Shown here in pieces: positions 9,435 to 17,834 of a stretch of DNA of 64,000 nt. The translations under genes and the position numbers were made by a program. Under the pieces are notes generated by a model. It saw only the letters and a program-made list of their open reading frames with translations. It was not told the DNA's origin and did not search any database. The stretch is from AP-15 sp963698995 (GTDB lineage Bacteria; Pseudomonadota; Alphaproteobacteria; ATCC43930; CGMCC-115725): the NCBI GenBank assembly GCA_963698995.1, contig CAVOTD010000108.1, forward strand, positions 42,808-106,807, given 5' to 3'. The first letter of the stretch is position 1. The number at the start of each line of letters is the position of its first letter.

Positions 9435-10322
9435 TCACCGCCCTATCATGGTGCGGGCAAACAACCCGCCATGCTCGATGGCTCGCCGCCCAGCCTTCAG
9501 CTCGGGGTGGAAGAGGTGCCACACATGGATCATTTCCGGCCAGATCTGCAGATCCACCCGGACATCGGCGGCGCCGGCTGCTTTGGCCAGGCGGATCGCA
9601 TCATCGAGCAGCGTCTCTGCGGCGCCCACTTGAACCAGCAATGGGGCGATACCGGACAAGTCGGCATAGAGGGGCGCCGCGAGCGGGGAGCGCGGATCGG
9701 CGCCGTTCAGATACATCCCGGCCATATCGAGAATGCCCGCTTTTTGCACGGTCGGGTCGGCGGCGGCTTTGGTCGACATCGTCTCGCCGATCGCTTCCAT
9801 ATCGACCCAGGGCGAGATGCACCAGCCGCAACCTGGCTGAGGTAGTCCCGCATCGCGGATCGCGATCATCGCTGAGACGACGAGGCCTCCGCCGGCGCTG
9901 TCGCCAGCAACCGCGATGCAGCCCGGTTCGTACCCTCTGGACAAAAGAAAGCGATAACCCAGTACGGCGTCCGCGGCCGCGGCGGGAAACGGGTACTCCG
10001 GCGCAAGTCGATAATCGAGCGCCAGCGCCCAGGCGTTCGCCGCTCGCCCGGCCTCGGCCACGAGGTGGCGATGACTGTCGAGCGAACCGATGACAAACCC
10101 GCCGCCATGAAGGTACAACACGGCAGTATCCCGATCGGCTTGCGGTGTCGATGTCCACTCCGCCCGAACGCCGTTCGCGCTCACTGGCTCAACCGAGACG
10201 TCTGCTGCGAGACCATATTGCAGGCCGCGCGCGTCGATGTCCTTTCGCCGCTGCCGGTAATCATCAGAACGCGGCCGGCTGACCAGCTTGGCGCGCAACG
10301 CAACGATCTCCGCATCGATCAT
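9435..10322 (-). CDS. alpha/beta hydrolase, HSL/family IV esterase
   Basis: The 295-aa product has the HSL-family oxyanion motif LYLHGGGFVIGS (near residues 70-80), the nucleophile elbow VAGDSAGGGLV (Ser near 142) and a C-terminal His in MIHVWHLFHP. A conserved SPWVDM and the usual acid segment complete the triad. DYRLAPEYPFPAA is typical of the family. These are cytoplasmic carboxylesterases for short acyl esters. Its start overlaps by 59 bp the end of the upstream MFS gene on the same strand, which implies co-transcription. The stop faces the aldo/keto reductase end 26 bp away. Confidence 0.88.
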   Translation of the reverse strand: MIDAEIVALRAKLVSRPRSDDYRQRRKDIDARGLQYGLAADVSVEPVSANGVRAEWTSTPQADRDTAVLYLHGGGFVIGSLDSHRHLVAEAGRAANAWALALDYRLAPEYPFPAAAADAVLGYRFLLSRGYEPGCIAVAGDSAGGGLVVSAMIAIRDAGLPQPGCGWCISPWVDMEAIGETMSTKAAADPTVQKAGILDMAGMYLNGADPRSPLAAPLYADLSGIAPLLVQVGAAETLLDDAIRLAKAAGAADVRVDLQIWPEMIHVWHLFHPELKAGRRAIEHGGLFARTMIGR

Positions 10323-11715
10323 TTACTTCTCCCGACGACGACTGGGGCAGCGCGTCTACGCCGGCCCTATAGACCCTATCGCTCGGTCGCCCGTGATGCG
10401 AGGGGTTTGTCGCGTGAGACGAGCCTCCGCGGTTTGAATGCAAATGAAGTCTCGGCCCGGGCTCCGGATCTGCCTTCACGGGAAGTCGCGAAAACCAAGA
10501 CAGTGTGCCAAACGACGCCGCCGCGAATAGGCCGGCAGAAGCTATCACCGCTGCGAGTACGATCGGGTTCCCAGTGGCGCCCAGCGACAGCGCAGCGGTC
10601 GCTCCCGCGGCGCCCGACATCTGAATGAAGCTAACGAGCCCGGAAGCCGCGCCGACGATTGCGACATCGACGCCGAGACTGCCGGCGATGGCGTTGGGGG
10701 TGATCAGACCGCTGCCGCAGCAGATCAGGATCATCGGCCCGACTATCGCATAAGGGCTTACGGCGTGCAGCGAAGCCAAGACGACCATAACGCAGCCGGT
10801 CGGGATCAACACCGCGCTCCCGATTGCGATCAGATTGTCAACTCCCAGGCGATGCGTCAGCCGGTTCGAGAGAAAGCTGCCAAAAAGAAAGCCGATTGGC
10901 GGCAACGAAGCGTAATAGCCGTAACTGTCCGGGGCTATGCCAAAGCCGAGAATCAGCACCGCCGGAGCGCCAGCCGCGAAAATGTGAAAGCCCGCATGGG
11001 CACCAGTGGCAGTCAGCGCGTATGCCAGAAAGCGCCGGGTCTTTATCAGCTTGTGATAGCTTGCCAGCATAGTCTTGGCGAGCGCCGACCCGGTTTGGAA
11101 TCGGGTGTTATCGGCAGAACATGCTCGGGGCACGTATCGCACAATCAGCACCAAGGCGACCGTAGCCCATATCGCGACGGCGGCGAAATTGGCCCGCCAA
11201 CCGATCCAGGTTTGCAGATAGCCGCCCGGGATCGGAGCAAATGCCTGCAACAAAGTCATCACGATCGACAGGCCGGCGATGATCTGAGCGGCCCCCTGTT
11301 CTCCATAAAGATCGCGAATAGTGGCGCGGCCGACGACCATCCCCGCGGACAAACCGATACCTTGCAGAACGCGGCCGGCGATCAGCCAATCAATCGTCGA
11401 GCTTGCGGCGCAGGCGATACTACCCAGTACGCTCAGCGCAATCCCGGCGATCATCGTACGTCTTCGGCCGTATCGATCGGAGGATGGTCCGAGCACCAGC
11501 ATGCTCACAGCAAAAGCCAGTAAATAGCCGACAAAGGTGAATTGCACGCGAGCGACCGATGTCTCGAGCGCACCCGCGATGGCCGGTATCGAGGGAACAT
11601 AGATAGTCGATGCCACCATGCCGAGCGAGCATGTAATCGTCAGCGTCGGCAGTAGGACGCGACGATCCGCGTTCGAGAAGTCGTTTAACTGCACCAAATT
11701 AGGAGCGTGGAGCAT
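10264..11715 (-). CDS. MFS transporter, Bcr/CflA-like
   Basis: The 483-aa product has about 12 predicted TM segments. The start region STIYVPSIPAIAGALE matches the Bcr/CflA group (TM1), followed by LGPSSDRYGRRRTM (MFS motif A) and GRVLQGIGLSAGMVVGRATI (motif around TM4). A proton-driven efflux pump for small molecules is likely. Family members are about 400 aa, and the last ~70 residues here (after LSWFSRLPV) are hydrophilic and run into the esterase gene. This suggests loss of the original stop codon. It is divergent from the PP-loop gene at 12060. Confidence 0.85.
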   Translation of the reverse strand: MLHAPNLVQLNDFSNADRRVLLPTLTITCSLGMVASTIYVPSIPAIAGALETSVARVQFTFVGYLLAFAVSMLVLGPSSDRYGRRRTMIAGIALSVLGSIACAASSTIDWLIAGRVLQGIGLSAGMVVGRATIRDLYGEQGAAQIIAGLSIVMTLLQAFAPIPGGYLQTWIGWRANFAAVAIWATVALVLIVRYVPRACSADNTRFQTGSALAKTMLASYHKLIKTRRFLAYALTATGAHAGFHIFAAGAPAVLILGFGIAPDSYGYYASLPPIGFLFGSFLSNRLTHRLGVDNLIAIGSAVLIPTGCVMVVLASLHAVSPYAIVGPMILICCGSGLITPNAIAGSLGVDVAIVGAASGLVSFIQMSGAAGATAALSLGATGNPIVLAAVIASAGLFAAASFGTLSWFSRLPVKADPEPGPRLHLHSNRGGSSHATNPSHHGRPSDRVYRAGVDALPQSSSGEVNDRCGDRCVARQAGQPAAF

Positions 11716-11939
11716 TAACTCCCCTCATAAGGCGAGCAAGTTTTGCGCGAGCGGTCCCGTCAAACCCACAAGGTCAGCCCATGAGGACGCATGTTCATAA
11801 CACTCTTCGTTCGCCCCAGAAATTGATGACTTCACATCCGAGGATCCGAAACTATAATGCTGCTTGTGCTCGCCAAAATACGCTAAACGGGCTTCATGCC
11901 CAGACGTTTGCGCGAGGACAGCGTCATCAAGGGCGGCGA

Positions 11940-11971
11940 TTGACGCTTTTTTGACGCGCTCACATTAACCT
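11940..11971 (+). promoter_or_regulatory. SARP-style operator and promoter (two TTGACGC heptamers, 11-bp period)
   Basis: TTGACGC occurs at 11940-11946 and again at 11951-11957, an exact 11-bp repeat period. Eight bases after the second copy is TAACCT (11966-11971), a -10-like hexamer. Streptomyces SARP activators bind heptamer direct repeats with this same 11-bp period placed 8 bp from the -10. A SARP-family gene lies in the same orientation at 13339, so activation by it is inferred. The rest of 11716-12059 shows nothing else beyond the divergent MFS start and the Shine-Dalgarno of the next gene. Confidence 0.4.
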
Positions 11972-12059
11972 TGTCTGAAGGGAGGACCGTGCCGGACCCA
12001 CGGTGCCGAAACGCTTCCTTGCGTCCGATGGACCGCCCCCGGGGCGGAAGGGATAGCTG

Positions 12060-13256
12060 ATGATCATTCGCGACCTCGGCACAATTGCCAGCAGCGAATC
12101 GAGGGTCAATTCCGCAACCGTGTCGTGGGAAGATCGGGACTACCCCGATCAGGAGCTCTTCTTCGAGATCCGCGATGGCGGGTTTGAGCATGCGCAGGCA
12201 ACGGGTGAAGCCTCACCGGACGCATTTCTTACTGCATGCTTCCCGCTTGCTGCGGTGCACGGGGAGGGCCGGGTTCGTGTTGAAGGCCAGCCCTGTCCGA
12301 TGCTTATCGAGGGTCTGTACACCGCTCACACGTGGTGGTCGAGCTGGGGCGGAATGCCGGCGCCGATGCCGCTGATCGAGACTGCCGGACCTGGCCGCCG
12401 CAGGACTTCGACGGGTCCGCGGCGGAGCGTGGCATTCCTTTCAGGTGGCGTCGATGGCCTGCACATGGTGATGCGCAACCATCGCCTCTACAGGCCAGAC
12501 GATCCGGCATATATCCGTGAGGCTCTTTTCATCCACGGGTTTGATATTGGCAAACGTGCGCGGGATGACGAGAACAAACGTTATCGGATAGCGCTGGATA
12601 GCCTAACACCCTTGGCCGAGGAGGCTGGGCTGCGGCTGATCACCTGTCGCACGAATTTGCGCCACTTGCCCTCAGCGCCGGGGTTCTGGTACCATCGGCA
12701 CAACGGCGCGGCGCTGGTCGCGGTCGGGTATGCCGCCATCCATGGGCCGGCGTTTCTGTTCATCGCTGCGTCGCATGATGTGGCCAATCCGGTCCCGATC
12801 GGATCGCATCCGGCGGTGGACGGGTTATTCTCCAGCCAGCGCGTTACCGTGATCCATGACGGCGCACGGTTTCCTCGGTTCCATAAAGTGCGCGAATTGG
12901 CGAGTTGGCCGGCGGCGCTGGCGGCCCTACGCGTCTGTCCGGGCAGTCCGCGCGACCAGCTGAATTGCGGGATCTGCGAAAAATGCTTGCGGACGAGGTT
13001 GGAACTACTGGCGGCTGGGATCGAGGACACCGCGGCGCTCGGTCCGAGTCTTACCCCGATCGAATTGTGGGATGAGGACGCTCTCGGACCGATCGGCGAT
13101 CGTGCGATCACCTACGAGGATCTGCTGGAGCCGTTGCGGGCCCGCGGGCTCGCAGCGCTCTGCGACGTGCTCGAGCAGAAAATCCAGGCATACCGCGAAC
13201 GAACCGGGGAGGGGCGCAACACTCTCTACTTTCCCGAGCTTCTCGACTATTCTTAG
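12060..13256 (+). CDS. PP-loop (QueC/7-cyano-7-deazaguanine-synthase-like) ATPase family protein
   Basis: The 398-aa product has a P-loop-like pyrophosphatase motif AFLSGGVDG at about residues 125-133 (the canonical form is SGGxDS). It also has four cysteines spaced as in the QueC zinc site: Cys293, 303, 306 and 309 (RVCPGSPRDQLNCGICEKC). The first ~110 residues are a separate domain I do not recognise. QueC converts carboxy-deazaguanine to preQ0, and PP-loop enzymes in general adenylate a substrate before amidation or thiolation. This protein is much longer than QueC (~230 aa) and has Gly in place of the motif Ser, so its substrate is unknown. A Shine-Dalgarno-like AAGGGAT precedes the ATG. 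An 82-bp gap separates it from the SARP regulator gene. Confidence 0.65.
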   Translation: MIIRDLGTIASSESRVNSATVSWEDRDYPDQELFFEIRDGGFEHAQATGEASPDAFLTACFPLAAVHGEGRVRVEGQPCPMLIEGLYTAHTWWSSWGGMPAPMPLIETAGPGRRRTSTGPRRSVAFLSGGVDGLHMVMRNHRLYRPDDPAYIREALFIHGFDIGKRARDDENKRYRIALDSLTPLAEEAGLRLITCRTNLRHLPSAPGFWYHRHNGAALVAVGYAAIHGPAFLFIAASHDVANPVPIGSHPAVDGLFSSQRVTVIHDGARFPRFHKVRELASWPAALAALRVCPGSPRDQLNCGICEKCLRTRLELLAAGIEDTAALGPSLTPIELWDEDALGPIGDRAITYEDLLEPLRARGLAALCDVLEQKIQAYRERTGEGRNTLYFPELLDYS

Positions 13257-13338
13257 AAGCGGATAATTTTATTATGGACCGCTGCTCGATCGTCACGGCT
13301 GGTCGTGACGCCGATAGCAGAACAGTGGGACGCTAGCG

Positions 13339-15408
13339 ATGACTCTGTCGATCAGCATTCTCGGACCGCTGGCGATCGAGAGTGATGACCGTCGGCTTGG
13401 AAAAGTTCCGAAGAAGGCCCGCGCTCTCCTTGCTTTTCTCGCGGCGCAGAGCGGGCAGCCGGTCAGCCGCGAGCGGCTGGCCGATCTGCTGTGGCCCTAT
13501 CAGGGCTCCGAGCAGGCGCGCCACAGCTTACGCAATTGCTTGCTCGAGCTGCGCAAAGCGCTCGGGGAAGGCGCGGCCTCTCACTTGGTCGCCGACTTTG
13601 GAAATTGCCGAATACAGGATGTCGTTAGCGACCTCGATAGCTTCGAACGGTTATCACGGTCGCAGCACCGGTCCGAGCTGCAGGCCGCAGCGGATCTATA
13701 TCGGGGCGAATTTCTTGCCGATTTTGACATCAATTCCGAGCCGTTTCAAGAATGGCTGGCGGCAGAGCGCGACCGCACGCTCGCCATAATCTGCGACGTG
13801 TTGCACCGGTTGACAGTGGAGCAGGACGCCAGCGGCGATCACGATGCGGCCATCCAGTGCGGTCGGCGGTTGGTGACCCTCGATCCGCTGTCCGAATTCG
13901 GACAGCGTGCGCTGATTCGGGCTTACGCGCGGGCCGGCCGCCGCGGGGAAGCACTGCGGCAGTATAAGGGCTGTGCCGACACGTTAAAGCGCGAACTGGG
14001 CGTCGCGCCCGACGCCGAGACGCAAGCCTTGGCTAATGAAATAGCACGTTCGGGCGGTGGAAAAGGGCCGAATGTCGCGAGGGAGGCGGGCGAGGAGCGC
14101 GAACCCTTGGCGCGCGCCATCGCATCGGATCGATCACTACCTCGGGTCGAGATCCCGGGCCAGGGAGCAGGAAAGCCGCACTGGCCGTGCCTGCTGCCGA
14201 ACATCGTTGTGGCGGTTGCCCCGATACGCAATCTGACGGGAGATCCTGACCAGCAATATCTGGTAGACGCCTTCACCGAAGATCTCGTCACCGACCTGCT
14301 TCGGCATGGGCGCGGGCTCTCCCTCAAACCGCTGGGCGAGGAGCGCGGCGCCTCGAGCAACGGGACCCGGATACCCGAACGAGGGTTCGATTACGTCGTT
14401 ACCGGCAGCGCGCAAAGCAGCGCTCCTGGATTGCTCCGGGTCAACATGCGCATCACCAACTCCGCGACCTCGGAATACCTTTGGGCGGGTAGGCACGAGT
14501 TCAAGCCCGAAGACCTTGCTCCGATCCAGACGAGAATCACCCGACGGATTTCTCGAGAGCTCCACATTCTGCTGCTGCAAGCAGCGAGCCGCCGTGCGTT
14601 GGTTGCTTCGGGCATGGATGTAAGCGTTATGGATTGCCTGGTCGAGGCCGCCTCTGCCTTGAAGGGTAGGGTCGCGCCGGAGCTCACGGCCACGGCACAA
14701 ACCTGGTACTTGGCCGCCCTCGCACATGACCCGCGCAATGTCGAGGCGCTCAGCGGTTTGGCGCTTACCTGCCAGCAACTCGTCGGCAATCCGTGGTGGG
14801 GCGACCCCCGGACCGCCGCCGCGGCATCCGACCTCGGGCGCGAGGCGGTCGCTATCGCGTTGGATCTCGCGCCGGGGCATGCAGTGGCAAAATGTATTCA
14901 GGGGATGCTCTATTCAGCCGCCGGGCAGCTGGAATTGGCGGCCCGCGCGTTTGAACAAGCACTGGGGATGGATCAGGCGCTGGGAGCGGCGCACGGGTTT
15001 GCCGGATATAATGCGGCCCTCCTTGGTCGTGCCGACCAGACATGGCCTGCGATAGAGCGGGCGATGCGCCTTGATCAGACCGATCGGCGACACAGCATCT
15101 GGTTTTTCTTCGGCGGATTTGCCGAAGCGCTACTCGGCCGGACTGAAGCCTCAATTGAGCTGCTTCAGAAATCCTTGCAGCTCAACCCTGGCTACGGCGG
15201 CGCGCAGCTCTTCTTGATGGCCGCCTTGTCCCTGATCGGGCGGAAGAACGATGCGTCCGCTTCCGCTGCGTCGTTTCGTCAGCAATATCCCGATTATCGG
15301 ATGAATACCTTTGAGCAGCTGTGGCTGTCGCGTTCGGGCTCTTCGACTTATCGCGCCCAAATTCACCCGCTGTTCGAGAGAATTCGCGCTCTTGGCGTAG
15401 CGAATTGA
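13339..15408 (+). CDS. SARP-family regulator with TolB-like and TPR domains
   Basis: The 689-aa product is a fusion. Residues 1-90 are an OmpR/SARP winged helix (ISILGPLAIESDDR, RERLADLLWP). Residues 95-240 are the BTAD helical domain (ADLYRGEFLADF, EFGQRALIRAYARAGRRGEALRQY). Residues about 285-400 are a TolB-N/adenylate-cyclase-associated segment (VAVAPIRNLTGDPDQQYLV, TEDLVTDLLRHG). Residues 430-680 are TPR-like repeats. There is no signal peptide or TM segment, so it is a cytoplasmic transcription activator, probably with protein-protein contacts through the TPR part. The first 240 residues are closely similar to the protein at 28992, and the last 420 to the proteins at 15420 and 29716. Its target is unknown; the heptamer repeats at 11940 are a candidate. 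Confidence 0.82.
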   Translation: MTLSISILGPLAIESDDRRLGKVPKKARALLAFLAAQSGQPVSRERLADLLWPYQGSEQARHSLRNCLLELRKALGEGAASHLVADFGNCRIQDVVSDLDSFERLSRSQHRSELQAAADLYRGEFLADFDINSEPFQEWLAAERDRTLAIICDVLHRLTVEQDASGDHDAAIQCGRRLVTLDPLSEFGQRALIRAYARAGRRGEALRQYKGCADTLKRELGVAPDAETQALANEIARSGGGKGPNVAREAGEEREPLARAIASDRSLPRVEIPGQGAGKPHWPCLLPNIVVAVAPIRNLTGDPDQQYLVDAFTEDLVTDLLRHGRGLSLKPLGEERGASSNGTRIPERGFDYVVTGSAQSSAPGLLRVNMRITNSATSEYLWAGRHEFKPEDLAPIQTRITRRISRELHILLLQAASRRALVASGMDVSVMDCLVEAASALKGRVAPELTATAQTWYLAALAHDPRNVEALSGLALTCQQLVGNPWWGDPRTAAAASDLGREAVAIALDLAPGHAVAKCIQGMLYSAAGQLELAARAFEQALGMDQALGAAHGFAGYNAALLGRADQTWPAIERAMRLDQTDRRHSIWFFFGGFAEALLGRTEASIELLQKSLQLNPGYGGAQLFLMAALSLIGRKNDASASAASFRQQYPDYRMNTFEQLWLSRSGSSTYRAQIHPLFERIRALGVAN

Positions 15409-15419
15409 CGCCTGCTCGC

Positions 15420-16787
15420 ATGAGCCCTCGACCGCTCCGACCTGGCGCCGCCAACATCAAAGCGCCGCGCCGTACCGCCGCTTCGCACACGCCGGCGCGA
15501 TTTGCGACGACGCCCCTCGGTGAGGCAATCGCGCCGCCAGCTGCCGACCGAACGGCAGCGCCCTGGCGCTGCCTGGTGTCGAGCATCCCGGTGGCTGTCG
15601 CGCCACTGCGCAATTTGACCGGCGATGCTGACCGACAACATTTTGTCGAGGCCTTCACCGATGATCTTTTCAAGGACCTTTTACGATACGGTCGAGGATT
15701 TTCACTGCAGCGGCAAGCGGCCGATACGCAGATCCTGGACGACACTACCGGTCCAACCGACCCGAACATCACATACGTTGTGACGGGAAGCGCTCAGCGT
15801 GGTCGTCCCGGGATGCTTCGCGTCAATGTCCGAATAACCGATGTCGCGACCTCCGAGTACCTCTGGGCTCGTCGTTACGAGTTCAACACCGAAGAGGCGG
15901 CGTCGGTCCAATCGAGAATCATCCGACGGATTTCTCGGACGCTGCACGTCCTGCTCCTCCAGCAGGAAATTCGCCGTGCCACCCGCGCGTCAGGTGAAGA
16001 GCCGGAGCTCAGCGAATGTCTGTCCAGTGCTGCGACCGCGCTTGAGAGGGAATTGCGGCCGGATCACACGGCCGAGGCGCAGCGCTGGTTTCTGGCGGCG
16101 CTTGCCGACGACCCGCGCAACGTCGACGCGCTGTTTGGTCTCGCCCGGACGTGCCAGGAACTGGTCAGCAATCCGTGGTGGGGTGATCCCGCTGCCGCAG
16201 TAGCATCGGATATCGGGCGCGAGGTGGTGGCCATCGCCCTGGACCTTGCGCCGGGCCATGCCGACGCGCTTTGCGTACAGGGAATGCTCTATTCGGCGGC
16301 CGGCGAGTTGGATGAGGCAGCCCGTGCCTTTGATCGCGCGCTTGCACTGGATCAGGGGTTGGCGATTGCGCACGGTTTCGCCGGGTACAATGCCGCCTTT
16401 CTCGGCAGTGCCAGCGATACATTGCCGGCGATCGAGAGAGCGATGCGCCTCAATCGAGCCGATCGCCGTCACAGCATCTGGTTTTTCTTTGGCGGATTTG
16501 CCGAGCTGCTCGTCGGCCGGACCGAGGCGTCGATCGCCCTGCTCGAGAAATCGCTCGAACGCAACCGCAGTTACGGGAGCGCGCAGCTGTTTCTGATGGC
16601 GGCACTCTCGCAGAGCGGCCGGCCAGCCGAAGCGGCCGCGGCGGCGGCGTCATTCCGGCAGCAATATCCCGACTGCCCCGCCGCCGCGTTCGAGCGGCTA
16701 TGGCTGTCGCGTTCGGGTTCTGCGACGTATCTTGCCCAGATCCTCCCGGTGTTTGAGAGGATCCGTGAGCTTGGCGCAGCAACCTGA
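15420..16787 (+). CDS. TolB-like/TPR protein, paralogue lacking the SARP domain
   Basis: The ATG at 15420, 11 bases after the preceding stop, gives a 455-aa product. After a ~60-residue linker it repeats the TolB-like segment (VAVAPLRNLTGDADRQHFV, DDLFKDLLRYGRGFS) and the full TPR half of the neighbour (LSGLALTCQQLVGNPWWGDP there, FGLARTCQELVSNPWWGDP here). The winged-helix and BTAD domains are absent, so it cannot bind DNA in the same way and may modulate the regulator by hetero-association. Tandem duplication followed by loss of the N-terminus is the simplest origin. The upstream in-frame extension to 15321 overlaps the neighbour and has no ribosome site. Confidence 0.75.
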   Translation: MSPRPLRPGAANIKAPRRTAASHTPARFATTPLGEAIAPPAADRTAAPWRCLVSSIPVAVAPLRNLTGDADRQHFVEAFTDDLFKDLLRYGRGFSLQRQAADTQILDDTTGPTDPNITYVVTGSAQRGRPGMLRVNVRITDVATSEYLWARRYEFNTEEAASVQSRIIRRISRTLHVLLLQQEIRRATRASGEEPELSECLSSAATALERELRPDHTAEAQRWFLAALADDPRNVDALFGLARTCQELVSNPWWGDPAAAVASDIGREVVAIALDLAPGHADALCVQGMLYSAAGELDEAARAFDRALALDQGLAIAHGFAGYNAAFLGSASDTLPAIERAMRLNRADRRHSIWFFFGGFAELLVGRTEASIALLEKSLERNRSYGSAQLFLMAALSQSGRPAEAAAAAASFRQQYPDCPAAAFERLWLSRSGSATYLAQILPVFERIRELGAAT

Positions 16788-17078
16788 TTGGCTGACAATC
16801 GCTCGTACGGGATGAGGACGACGGGCTATCAGTCGCGCACTGAAGTTCCAAGCCGCTTCGTTAACCTGGCGCGCACCGGCCAAGTCGACCGAACTCCAGC
16901 CAATCTCGGGCAATTGTCCTATAATTTCACAAAATATTCGGAAAAGGCGTTTTTCTGACGCTGCCTCGGACAGCGCCTTGACAGCAATAAGCTAGTCTGG
17001 CGGTCGGCTGAGTGGTGACTGTGATCGCTTTCGGCGCGCACTGGCCATAAGGTCAGCCCCTGGAGGAGGAATCTTAAA

Positions 17079-17264
17079 ATGCTCAGTCTGACCAATCGCT
17101 TTCGTAGTGACGAACGTGGTGCCACCGCCACCGAATATGCCATGCTTCTTGTCTTCGTCGCGCTCGCCATCGCTGTTGGTGCACAGGCGCTCGGCACCGA
17201 TCTCACCGATCTGTTCACTAAAGTCGGAACCACCCTCAACGGCATCACCGTTCCCACACCATAG
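17079..17264 (+). CDS. flp: Flp-family type IVb pilin
   Basis: The 61-aa product is the length of Flp/Fap pilins. RSDERGATATEYAMLL contains the prepilin peptidase site (cut between Gly and Ala) and the invariant Glu at +5, with the adjacent Tyr of the Flp motif. A single hydrophobic helix (LVFVALAIAVGAQAL) follows. TGGAGGAGG-type Shine-Dalgarno sequence lies upstream. After cleavage by CpaA it would be the major subunit of a Tad pilus. The gene is intact although several assembly genes downstream are broken. Confidence 0.92.
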   Translation: MLSLTNRFRSDERGATATEYAMLLVFVALAIAVGAQALGTDLTDLFTKVGTTLNGITVPTP

Positions 17265-17273
17265 GCGTTGCTT

Positions 17274-17306
17274 GGCGGGCCGGCAAGGGTATGATTCCGG
17301 CCCGCC
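17274..17306 (+). terminator. GC-rich hairpin between flp and cpaA
   Basis: GGCGGGCCGG (17274-17283) and CCGGCCCGCC (17297-17306) form a perfect 10-bp stem with a 13-nt loop, starting 10 bases after the flp stop. No U-run follows. It is more likely a partial terminator or a 3' stabilising hairpin that raises pilin mRNA over the assembly genes, a common arrangement in pilus operons. Confidence 0.55.
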
Positions 17307-17339
17307 CAGCTCGGCATAACAATGCGTGGGGAGTGAGCG

Positions 17340-17828
17340 ATGCAGTCTATCGTACTGGTCGTCGCAATCGGGGTTCTCGCCCTCATCGCATACGGTGACG
17401 TCTGCACGCGGCGCATACCCAATGCCTTCTCTCTGACGACTGCCGTGCTTGGCCTGGCTCGTCTGACACTTGCCCAGGACCCCCCCGCGGCGGGCCATAC
17501 GCTTGTAGCGGCAGTGATTATCTTTGCCGTCGGATTTGCCCTCTTCTGGCGTGGCGCCATTGGTGGAGGCGACGCGAAGTTGGCGACCGCCATGGTGCTG
17601 CTGATCGGCCACCAAGCCTTATTCGCTTTTCTTTTTCTGATGAGCCTTTGCGGCGGGATGCTTGCGCTCTGCGCTTTGGCGCGGGACCGGATCGGACCGC
17701 GGTTGATACGCCTCTGGTGCCCGGCAAGCGCGCTATCGAGGGTCGAAACTGCATCAGGAGACTCGACAGTGCCTTATGGTGTGGCGCTCGCGGCCGCCGG
17801 TATCGTCACGCTGATCATTGCGAGGTGA
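17340..17828 (+). CDS. cpaA: prepilin peptidase CpaA/TadV (A24 family)
   Basis: The 162-aa integral membrane protein has the two aspartates of the GxGD aspartyl protease family: Asp in AYGDVCTRRIPN (TM1 end) and Asp in the GGGDAKLATAM motif. About five hydrophobic segments are visible, with the last at the C-terminus (GVALAAAGIVTLII). It cleaves the leader of Flp pilin at the cytoplasmic membrane face. The start at 17340 is preceded by GGGGAGTGAGCG. CpaB begins 7 bp after the stop. Confidence 0.88.
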   Translation: MQSIVLVVAIGVLALIAYGDVCTRRIPNAFSLTTAVLGLARLTLAQDPPAAGHTLVAAVIIFAVGFALFWRGAIGGGDAKLATAMVLLIGHQALFAFLFLMSLCGGMLALCALARDRIGPRLIRLWCPASALSRVETASGDSTVPYGVALAAAGIVTLIIAR

Positions 17829-17834
17829 CCGACA

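Noticed and set aside
12060..16787. Defence-island reading of the QueC-like gene (QatABCD or CBASS type III)
   Set aside because: No QatA/B/D-like ATPase or nuclease, no nucleotidyltransferase (CD-NTase) and no effector gene is adjacent. The neighbours are regulators and a transporter.
16919..17615. Two long minus-strand frames opposite flp and cpaA
   Set aside because: Antisense to the Flp pilin and prepilin peptidase, with no recognisable motifs.
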